NCBI RefSeq assembly: GCF_029892785.1
Contig: NZ_JARXXA010000001.1
Location: forward strand, 310,001-374,000
Reading direction: 5' to 3'
DNA length: 64,000 nt
Source of the DNA: Parabacteroides sp. PH5-46
GTDB lineage: Bacteria; Bacteroidota; Bacteroidia; Bacteroidales; Tannerellaceae
The stretch's first letter is position 1; every line of letters begins with the position of its first letter. A program made the translations under genes and the position numbers. The notes beneath the pieces were generated by a model, which was not told where the DNA came from, made no database searches, and saw only the letters and a list, made by a program, of their open reading frames with translations. Below, piece by piece: positions 25,900-33,700 of this stretch.

Positions 25900-26787
25900 A
25901 TGAATAAACAAAACGATCAACTGCGCTATCTGACTATCAGCAACATGGATGAAGACTGGGGAATTGTGGTTACGACTGTCGGCTACCAGTTTGTACCTCC
26001 TAAAGGCCGCTATCCCCTTTCGCGCCATCCCGAGGATTATGATTTCAAACCGCAAAACGGACGTATCCTCAATGAATATCAGTTGGTTTACATCACCAAA
26101 GGTAGCGGATATTTCTCTTCGCAGTCTTGCCCCGGCAGACAGAAAATATCCACCGGAACTATGATCTTGCTCTTTCCCGGCGAATGGCACAGCTACTATC
26201 CCGACCCTGAGACCGGATGGGACGAATACTGGGTGGGATTCCGGGGACCGCACATCGACCGAAGGGTAGAAAAACAGTTTTTCAACATGAAAGAACCACT
26301 TCACCATATCGGCTTAAGTGCCACTATTGTAGGATTGTACAATGATATCTTAAAGCTCGCTTCGTTAGAAAAAGCAGGCTACCAACAGATGATATCCAGT
26401 ATCGTATTACACATCCTGGGTTCTGTTTATTATAAGAAAAGAAATATCTCGTTTACAAACGCTTATGTAGTAGACAAGATCAACGAAGCCCGCATCCTGA
26501 TGAAAGAACAGACAGAACACCCGCTCAGCCCCGAAGAAATAGCCTCCCGACTGGGTTTGGGCTACTCCTGGTTTCGTCGCATGTTCAAGGAATACACCGG
26601 CGTATCCCCCGCCCAATACCAACTACAGCAGAAGCTATTAAGAGCCAAGGAACTACTCACCACCACCTCTCTCAACATCAGCGAAATAGCCTACGCTCTA
26701 AAGTTCGAAAACGCCAGCCAATTCTCCACTTTCTTCAAGAAAAAAGAAGGCCTAACCCCCTCCAAATTCCGCGAAAGAGCCCATTAA
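25900..26787 (+). CDS. AraC-family regulator of the rhamnose operon
   Basis: The 295-residue protein has an N-terminal cupin-type sensor (residues about 20-160, with QLVYITKGSGYFSSQ and LLFPGEWHSYYPD). A C-terminal AraC DNA-binding domain (about 190-290) has two helix-turn-helix units, LSPEEIASRLGLGYSWFRR and LNISEIAYALKFENASQFS. It is divergent from rhaB with 94 bases between starts, so it most likely senses rhamnose and activates the operon, like RhaR/RhaS, from which it differs in origin. Its stop is intact, but foreign A+T-rich sequence begins directly behind it. Confidence 0.9.
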   Translation: MNKQNDQLRYLTISNMDEDWGIVVTTVGYQFVPPKGRYPLSRHPEDYDFKPQNGRILNEYQLVYITKGSGYFSSQSCPGRQKISTGTMILLFPGEWHSYYPDPETGWDEYWVGFRGPHIDRRVEKQFFNMKEPLHHIGLSATIVGLYNDILKLASLEKAGYQQMISSIVLHILGSVYYKKRNISFTNAYVVDKINEARILMKEQTEHPLSPEEIASRLGLGYSWFRRMFKEYTGVSPAQYQLQQKLLRAKELLTTTSLNISEIAYALKFENASQFSTFFKKKEGLTPSKFRERAH

Positions 26788-26877
26788 GACCTGTTCTGCT
26801 AACTGGCAGATTAATTCTTCAAATCCATCATTTAGGCTATTATTTAAAGGTCTTATATTATTCCAATTTATAGACAT
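26788..26877 (-). pseudogene. Cut-off N-terminus of a putative defence-associated protein
   Basis: An ATG at 26875-26877, 28 bases after the stop of the 613-residue gene, opens a reading frame of about 29 plausible residues: MSINWNNIRPLNNSLNDG then FEELICQLAEQ. This resembles, from memory, the N-terminus (WxxIRxLNGSxxxAFEELCCQLA) of large bacterial proteins often found with defence genes. The frame then runs into the antisense of the AraC gene and stops at 26752-26754 after 41 codons. The rest of the gene is missing, so this is a remnant at the island edge. The family assignment rests on one short stretch. Confidence 0.55.
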
Positions 26878-26905
26878 GGTTCAAAATAATTTTTATAATA
26901 GAAAA

Positions 26906-28747
26906 TTATATTCCCAATACTTGTTTTAATAAATCTTTCTTTTCAGGATGTTTTTTGAGAATTTCTGTAGTATCGTAGAATTTTTTCCTGAATTCATTCA
27001 TTCGCTTATTATCAATATTATTCTCCTTTTTAAATTTTTGAATATTATGGGGAGTCCTTAATCTAAGTTTCTTACATAATTCAGAAGTTATAAAAGCTGG
27101 TATTGAAACTTCAAATTTAGTATTCAAATACAACTCATTTTTAAAGCCGAATCCTCCATAATAGTAAAGGTCATCAAAAAGCTGACAAATATCAGGAAAG
27201 GTGATATATATTTCGTCTCTATTACAATTTTTAATAAAAATCTGTCGTTGCATTATAAAATAACCTACGATATCTAATTCATCAGAGCATATCAGTCTTT
27301 CATGCAGTTTTTCACGATTAATCAAATATGTTATTAACTCTCCGACTGCATTTTCTTTTCTCGAGATTGTTAATAAGATTGACTCTATATCATCGATTGA
27401 AACAGACCATGGATAAAATGCACTTTCTTCCTTATCCAATAGTAAACCAAGATCACATTGTATTTGACCAAAACGCTCTTGTGTGACTAGAATAATAAAA
27501 GCATTTTCTATCCTATTAGTTTTTATACATTCTATTTTATTCTTATTTTTATCTGAAATAGTTAATTCATTTTCATTGTAGATTGCATATTGGACTTCTA
27601 GTGCTTGATCATATGCCTTTTGAATGGATGTTTTAAATTCCCGTTCTATTCTTTTATACGATTTTTCTACATCTCTAAAAGGTTCTTTGTAGAAATCTGA
27701 TTTACATTCTATTATAAATGCTGTCCTCCTATGAAAGATTAAAATATCTTTTTCTTTATCCTGTCCATTAATATAATAGTTTGTATATATCTTGATTTCA
27801 TCTTGAGGAAGAAACTCTGTGAAAATATCTACAGCTTTTTCCTCTAAATATATAGCTCTTGCTCGATCACTATTTTTACCAGATTTATCTTTACATAAAT
27901 TATATAAAAGATTATAGATGGCTATAATTAATTGATTATTAAAAAACAAAATGTATCGATCATTTGAAAGCTGTATTACTGGTTTGTTCAGTAATTCACA
28001 AGAGTCGGTATAATATAAATAATCCAAATTAGAAGTCTGTTTAAGAGATAATAAAGATAAGATTCTCTTAATTTTTGATTTTTCTAATCTATTATAATCA
28101 TTAATCGAAAATGTTTGTTGATTTACAAGATCGAAAGATATAAATTTGACATCGCTTTCGTTTTCGGAACTAGGATAACAATATGTACCATCAGCATTTT
28201 TATCAACATTTTGACTAATAAAATTAGAATAACATTCAAAGAATCTTAAAGATGATATTTGTGTTGTTTCAAAATAAAATGTTATTAAATCATTTATGCT
28301 AATATTTATAGAATTGTTTACAAAATCATCCAGTGATGAGAATGTTCCTTGAATTCGTTCAATTACTTGTTCAACATATACTAAAGAAGTGTTGAGGAAG
28401 TAGTTAAGATAAGTAGTTTGTGCCACTAAATTCTTTCTATAAGCTTCTCCGTAATAATCTACAACTTCGTTGAAGTCATATTGTTCTTTGTAGTATTTTT
28501 CAACATTCTCAAGCATCTCTACTATCTCAGAAAAACTATAAATAGAGTCTTTGCCTTTTTTAGAATTGGACAATCCTAAATTTATTAGATATGCCATTTG
28601 TCTAACTATAGAAGTTAATCGAATAAACTTACTCTCTGTCTTTATTTGACAATTGAAAAAAAATATCCACAATGGAATTGCTTTATTTATATCAAATTGT
28701 GATATATAAGTTTTCAGATTCTTTGATTGTAACTCTATATTTTGCAT
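26906..28747 (-). CDS. Uncharacterised protein with PD-(D/E)XK-like nuclease signature
   Basis: I do not recognise a named family. The 613-residue product has no signal peptide. Residues 1-290 are helical and rich in Asn, Tyr, Ile and Phe. In the middle, an acidic helix (YLEEKAVDIFTEF, 300-312) is followed by KEKDILIF with Asp334 and a strand-ending IIECKS with Glu347 and Lys349, then a helix with QKAYDQALEVQ. The E...D...ExK order fits PD-(D/E)XK nucleases. A C-terminal basic region (570-613) could bind nucleic acid. Sampled 60-base lines are 23-30% G+C against 52% in the rhamnosidase genes, suggesting transfer. It starts 29 bases after hipA. Confidence 0.6.
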   Translation of the reverse strand: MQNIELQSKNLKTYISQFDINKAIPLWIFFFNCQIKTESKFIRLTSIVRQMAYLINLGLSNSKKGKDSIYSFSEIVEMLENVEKYYKEQYDFNEVVDYYGEAYRKNLVAQTTYLNYFLNTSLVYVEQVIERIQGTFSSLDDFVNNSINISINDLITFYFETTQISSLRFFECYSNFISQNVDKNADGTYCYPSSENESDVKFISFDLVNQQTFSINDYNRLEKSKIKRILSLLSLKQTSNLDYLYYTDSCELLNKPVIQLSNDRYILFFNNQLIIAIYNLLYNLCKDKSGKNSDRARAIYLEEKAVDIFTEFLPQDEIKIYTNYYINGQDKEKDILIFHRRTAFIIECKSDFYKEPFRDVEKSYKRIEREFKTSIQKAYDQALEVQYAIYNENELTISDKNKNKIECIKTNRIENAFIILVTQERFGQIQCDLGLLLDKEESAFYPWSVSIDDIESILLTISRKENAVGELITYLINREKLHERLICSDELDIVGYFIMQRQIFIKNCNRDEIYITFPDICQLFDDLYYYGGFGFKNELYLNTKFEVSIPAFITSELCKKLRLRTPHNIQKFKKENNIDNKRMNEFRKKFYDTTEILKKHPEKKDLLKQVLGI

Positions 28748-28776
28748 GTTTAGAGAGAATTCTTAGTTGTTTTTTG

Positions 28777-30039
28777 CTAATATCTAAAAGCTACACTCAT
28801 CATATCTCGTTCCGATTTAGAGATTTGATACTTAACAGCAATATCTTCCCACTCTGACACCACTCGCTTGATATTTTCAACTACACCACCCGCTTCTTGT
28901 TCTGCCAATCGGAAATAAGGAGCAACGCTTAATACTAAATCGAAATCCAAAGAATTATCTTCTTCCGAGATATTAAGTTTTAATCCTGTTCCATATGGAT
29001 TGGGATTAATATCATAAGCCGGAGATAATATCCATCCATATTTTGTCAAGATAAAACCATGATTTCGCAAATGGTCATCCGTATTACTAATAGCAATAGA
29101 AAATACAATTCGCCGGAATAGTTCCGTCAAATCTTCTTTCACATTAGCTCCATGTTGAATAATGAATTCAACTAATTCAAGATAACTAACACCTTCTTCC
29201 GCGCCCATTCCATCCGTATATCCTAATAAAGTCATTGCCGAAGAAAAATGAATCCGTTTCCCCTCCGCTGTCCGGTCGAAACGTTTTGTTAAGTAAGTAT
29301 GTTGCTTGCTATTGTATTTCTTAGCAGTTGCTTTCGCCATAGTTATTCCAGACTTTTGTGCTAATTTATTTACAACCATTTCCCATGCACCAATATCCGT
29401 ATCATCATTATTGCTGGGAAATTTTGCAATCCAAAGAGAACCATCTGTGTGTTGTACACTTGCTTTGGGTCTGGCTCCTCCCAATGAAGAACCAGGAGCC
29501 ATTAAGATATTCAGCCATTTTAATATATCGGGGTTATCTTGTTCAATATTCTTTTCTAGTTCAAGACTTGCATGCTCCAATTCTCGTATGGAAGTCCATG
29601 GGGGAGCTGCATAGTCTTTATTATTATCTAAGAAATCCCCGTCTGGATCAAGTTTGAATCGCAATGCACCCATGCGATGCAAGTCATAAACTCCTAACAG
29701 AAAATCCGATTCGTGAAGTGTGTTAATTGGTCTCCCCTCAGATTTAGCAAGAATTGCTTCTCTTCGTTTCATCAATACTCGCCCCCACCGATCAGGAGAA
29801 GAATCTAAAAATAATCCAAAGTTCGCTTTTTCGTCCCTTAGATATTGAACTCCGGAGTATAGCCCAAGATCCGGATCTAACATTCGTGTATTATCAGAAT
29901 TCAACCATTCTTCCGCATACTCAAAAGAAAAGATTTCTTTCCCCCTTGAATATTCGACGGAAAGAAAACCCATTAGGGTCGGAGATTCAAGCTCCACCCA
30001 ATCGGCATAGACATATATTTTTCTCTTTCCCTGCTTCAT
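28777..30039 (-). CDS. hipA: HipA-family serine/threonine kinase toxin
   Basis: The 420-residue protein carries the HipA N-terminal subdomain (residues about 20-130) and the kinase-like C-terminal domain. Visible are the glycine-rich loop GSSLGGARPK (183-192), a likely ATP-contacting Lys206 (WIAKFPS), the catalytic loop SNTDDHLRNHGF with Asp321, and the metal-binding Asp343 in SPAYDINP. In E. coli HipA phosphorylates glutamyl-tRNA synthetase and induces persistence; the target here is unknown. It lies 5 bases after the hipB-like gene. All key residues are present, so it is probably active. Its G+C content is between that of the A+T-rich gene downstream and the core genome. Confidence 0.92.
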   Translation of the reverse strand: MKQGKRKIYVYADWVELESPTLMGFLSVEYSRGKEIFSFEYAEEWLNSDNTRMLDPDLGLYSGVQYLRDEKANFGLFLDSSPDRWGRVLMKRREAILAKSEGRPINTLHESDFLLGVYDLHRMGALRFKLDPDGDFLDNNKDYAAPPWTSIRELEHASLELEKNIEQDNPDILKWLNILMAPGSSLGGARPKASVQHTDGSLWIAKFPSNNDDTDIGAWEMVVNKLAQKSGITMAKATAKKYNSKQHTYLTKRFDRTAEGKRIHFSSAMTLLGYTDGMGAEEGVSYLELVEFIIQHGANVKEDLTELFRRIVFSIAISNTDDHLRNHGFILTKYGWILSPAYDINPNPYGTGLKLNISEEDNSLDFDLVLSVAPYFRLAEQEAGGVVENIKRVVSEWEDIAVKYQISKSERDMMSVAFRY

Positions 30040-30044
30040 CGTGA

Positions 30045-30359
30045 TTATTTCGTTTTGGGAGCACGCTTTCCAACAGTCAATTCGGCATCCTGCAATTTCC
30101 TGCCTAATATGTCATCTTTGGCAATAGATAGCAAATCTTTTTCCAAACCTAGAACAAATAGTACTTGTGCATAAGTTCCGAAAGAAACACTTGACAATCC
30201 TTTTTCAACCTGCCATAAGGTAGAACGAGATATACTGGCTCGTTCAGCAACTTGTTCTGCTGTCAACTTTCTTCGCAAACGGGCTAGCTTTATGTTTCCA
30301 CCCATTTCTTCCAGTATTCTGGTTAGTCGAGGCAATAATATCGTTTTTGTCCCTTTCAT
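30045..30359 (-). CDS. hipB: HipB-like XRE-family antitoxin/repressor
   Basis: The 104-residue protein has a helix-turn-helix of the XRE/Cro type (residues about 18-75): LARLRRKLTAEQVAERASISRSTLWQVEKG. It precedes hipA by 5 bases, the usual antitoxin-toxin arrangement. HipB normally binds HipA and represses the shared promoter. A basic tail (VGKRAPKTK) may be the disordered C-terminus. Start ATG at 30357-30359. Autoregulation is supported by a direct repeat around its promoter. Confidence 0.88.
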   Translation of the reverse strand: MKGTKTILLPRLTRILEEMGGNIKLARLRRKLTAEQVAERASISRSTLWQVEKGLSSVSFGTYAQVLFVLGLEKDLLSIAKDDILGRKLQDAELTVGKRAPKTK

Positions 30360-30392
30360 AATGTTTTATATTTTACACAAAGATAATGTTTT
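30358..30392 (-). promoter_or_regulatory. hipB promoter with direct-repeat candidate operators
   Basis: The minus-strand -7 box TATCTTTG is at 30378-30385. The decamer ATAATGTTTT occurs at 30358-30367 (over the start codon) and again at 30383-30392 (over the -7 box), 25 bases apart. Repeats in these positions would suit autorepression by the HTH protein. Inference from position only. Confidence 0.4.
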
Positions 30393-30430
30393 TGTTTTAG
30401 ATATAAAGCATTAATCCCGAAGAATGGCAT

Positions 30431-30522
30431 GTTTGCTACTCTCCAGGATTAACAGATTAATAGTTATATCGGATTACGCTCCTTGTTTTCCGGTTATACT
30501 TATCAATCCTACAGTAGCAAAC
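30431..30522. repeat. Inverted repeat upstream of hipB
   Basis: GTTTGCTACT (30431-30440) is matched by AGTAGCAAAC (30513-30522), with a second inner pair AGGATT and AATCCT. The 72-base interior has no gene. This could be a structured RNA or a remnant of a mobile element end. It lies in the 439-base spacer 30360-30798, which also holds the hipB promoter, repeat copy B and the promoter of the macroglobulin gene. Confidence 0.5.
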
Positions 30523-30544
30523 AGTTGATTGACAGCGTATTGTG

Positions 30545-30694
30545 AGTTTCACTATTTTTTATGGTGTGAAACTTTAAGTTTCACCTGGAAAATACTCAAG
30601 GATCAGCCCAATGATCTTTAAAGATCTTCGCAGTGATCCTTTAAGATCACCTAGGTGAAACTTTTAGCTTCATTGAATAAAAATAGGTGAAACT
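30545..30694. repeat. 150-bp multi-palindrome element, copy B (inverted)
   Basis: The ends are AGTTTCAC (30545-30552) and GTGAAACT (30687-30694), the same as copy A, and the whole element aligns with the reverse complement of 6835-6985. The 37 bases 30631-30667 are an exact reverse-complement match to 6862-6898. Internal stems include GTGTGAAACT/AAGTTTCAC, ATGATCTTTAAAGATCTT, GTGATC-CTTTAA-GATCAC and CACCTAGGTG. Like copy A it sits between divergent genes. No reading frame is seen. Confidence 0.85.
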
Positions 30695-30734
30695 TTCAGG
30701 ATTAGAATTGTAGTATAATAATATCTGTGCATTC

Positions 30735-30766
30735 TTTTTGTACTATTTATTAAAATATTATATTTG
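30735..30766 (+). promoter_or_regulatory. Promoter of the alpha-2-macroglobulin gene
   Basis: A -33 candidate TTTTTG (30735-30740) and a -7 box TATATTTG (30759-30766) are 18 bases apart, close to the Bacteroidetes spacing. The box is 32 bases upstream of the ATG at 30799. The repeat copy B ends 40 bases before the -33 element. Confidence 0.6.
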
Positions 30767-30798
30767 TCAGTATTATGTTCTTTTAAAACTAAATAGTT

Positions 30799-33700
30799 AT
30801 GTTCAAACCCTTCCATTTGTTATTAGCCGTTTGTTTGTTCATCTTGTTATTGTCAGGGTGTAAATCTAAGAGTGTGGATAAAGAGGGGCTGCCTTTTAGC
30901 CCTTATGTAGAAGCGTTTACTTCTGGTAAAGTGTCACGTTTTTCTCCGGCTTTCCTGATTTTTAATGAAGACCTGGCGGCAGGGAAAATGGAAAATGCCG
31001 ATGTGGGTAAGTACATGAAAATCAAACCGGAGGTGAAAGGTGAATTTGCTTTCGAGAATAATCGTACGCTTGTATTCAGGCCGGCAGAGGCTTTGAATCG
31101 GGATACGGAATATACGATTACGGCTGATATGGGTTACTTTTTTGATGCTCAAGGGAGTGACAAGCTGTTTACCTTTAAGTTTACGACTCTTCCGCTTGTT
31201 ATTCGGGCCAACCTGGAGTCTATCAATATTAATCCAGACAATGAAAATGGCTATGACTTTGTTTTTACCGTTTCTACCCCCGATCGGGAAACGCCTGAAA
31301 CTATCGAATCATTAATAAAGGTTTCTGAAAAAGCGGAACTGGAATGGGTACATAATGCCGACGAAAAGAGTCACCAGCTAACCATAAAAAATATAGTGAG
31401 TGATACGGATGGAGGGCGTATCTTGAAGTTGTCTGTAGCTTCTAATAAGCTGGGAGTGAAGGAGGAAAATATCATTTCTTCCAATGTTCCGGCTATGAAT
31501 GACTTTTCTATTTATGAGCTGAAGTTTGTAAAAGAACCAGAACGTTATATTGAGGTAACATTTACCGATCCGCTGGATGAATCGCAAGGCTTGGAAGGAC
31601 TGGCTTACATTAAAGGAAATCAGAATGAAACAGTGCAACGTGAGGATAATAAACTACGCCTCTTCCCTGATGTGAAGCGCGTTGGGGCACAAACCATATT
31701 TCTGAGTAGCAGTATCAAAAGTAAGAACGGACGTACGCTTGGAAGGGATATAGAAGAAGAAATAGAGATAATAGATGCGTTGCCGGATGTGAAGTTTACG
31801 GGTGAAGGGACGATCATTCCTCAGTCGCAAGACCTGAATGTGCCTTTCCAGGCTGTGTATCTGCGCGGGGTTGTAGTACGTGTTATCAAGGTATTGGAGA
31901 AGAATATGGGGCAGTTCCTGCAATATAATTCGCTGGGTGGAACAAATGAGTTGATGCGGGTAGGCCGTTTGGTGATGCGCAAAACGATCTTTCTGGACGA
32001 AGAAGGCGAAGGCAATCTGAGTGAATGGAAGACGTATGCTCTTAAACTGAATGACTTAATTACTCCCGAACCGGGTGCCATTTACAGGATTGAGCTGTCG
32101 TATAACCGAGACTTGTCTGCCTATCCCTGCGACGATATCGTTCAGAAAACCAAGGAACAGCTACTGGCAGAAGATGCCGTGAAGTTTAAGGAAGAATCGG
32201 CTAAGTTTGATGAAGGAGGCTATTACTACTACTATGGCGATGTAGATTACGATGACTATGAGTATTACGATAGGGAGAATCCTTGCTCTACCAGCTATTA
32301 TTACAACAAGGTAAGGGCCAAAAATATATTAGCTACCAACTTGGGGCTGATGGCCATGATGGGTGGCAATAACGAGATGACAGCTATTGTGCATAACCTG
32401 ATTACCACCTATCCGGAGAAGGGGGTGAATGTTTCGCTTTACAACTATCAGCATCAGGTGATTGGCTCGGGTATAACAGATGATAAAGGGCAGGTAAAAA
32501 TGTCTCTTACACAAGGCAGGCCCTATTATATGATTGCCTCTTTGGACAAGCAGCGTTCGTATATGCGCATTGATCCGGGATCGTCGCTATCGCTCAGTTC
32601 CTTTGATGTATCGGGCGAAGTGGTGCAGAAAGGCATTAAGGGCTTTATTTATGGCGACCGAGGCGTTTGGAGGCCGGGTGATACCTTGTTCCTGAGCTTT
32701 ATGTTGAACGACAAACTGAAGAGCATCCCGGCCAACCATCCGGTGACGATGGAATTGCTCAATCCGCTGGGACAGTCGTATCTGCGCAAAACAGTGACGC
32801 ATAATGAACTGGGCTTGTATTCATTCCCCATGCCTACCGAGTCGGATGCTCCTACGGGTGTTTGGAATGCAACAGTACAAGTGGGAGGTGTTACCTTCTC
32901 TAAGAATATCCGTATCGAAACAATCAAGCCAAACCGCTTGAAGATAAACCTTACAATACCGGAAAAACCGGCTCTACGAGCGGAATCTGTACGCATCCCG
33001 TTACATACGGAGTGGCTGCATGGAGCGGTAGCGCGTAATTTGAAATATGATATCCAGGGAGTGTTTACCTCTACCAAGACGAGCTTTAAGAACTATGTGA
33101 ACTTCCAGTTTGATGATCCTGCCAAGGTATTCAGCAGTGAAGAAAGCAAGCTGATAGAAGGCGTTACCGACAATGTAGGCGATGCTAGTATCGATGCCCG
33201 TTTCGACGTAGGCAATTCGGCTCCGGGTATGCTGATGGCCAGTCTTACTACCCGTGTGTTTGAAGAGTCGGGAGAGTTCAGTATCGATGGTTCCAGCATA
33301 CTTTATTCACCTTACAAACGCTATGTAGGGATTAAGTCGCCACAGACGGATAAAACTCAGTTGGTAACCGATAAAGACCATACCTTTGAAGTGGTATCGG
33401 TAGATTATGAAGGCAAGCCCTCTCCTACCGACTTGAAGATAGAAGTCTACAAGACAAGCTGGTACTGGTGGTGGAACTCCTCCAATGAGCAGTTGGCCAA
33501 TTACATTTCGGACTCCTATTATTCACCCCGTGAAGAACTGGAAATAAAGACAGATGCCAATGGTAAAGGCAGTTTCAAGTTGAATATGGCTTACGAAGAA
33601 TGGGGAACCTACCTGATCCGTGTGTTGGACGAGAATGGCAACCATTCCACCGGTATTATGAGCTATTTCGATTGGCCGGACTATGGCACCTTACGTAACA

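Noticed and set aside
26788-26905. Attachment site or target duplication at the island edge
   Set aside because: I looked for a short direct repeat matching the other flank near 30360-30545 and saw none that was convincing.
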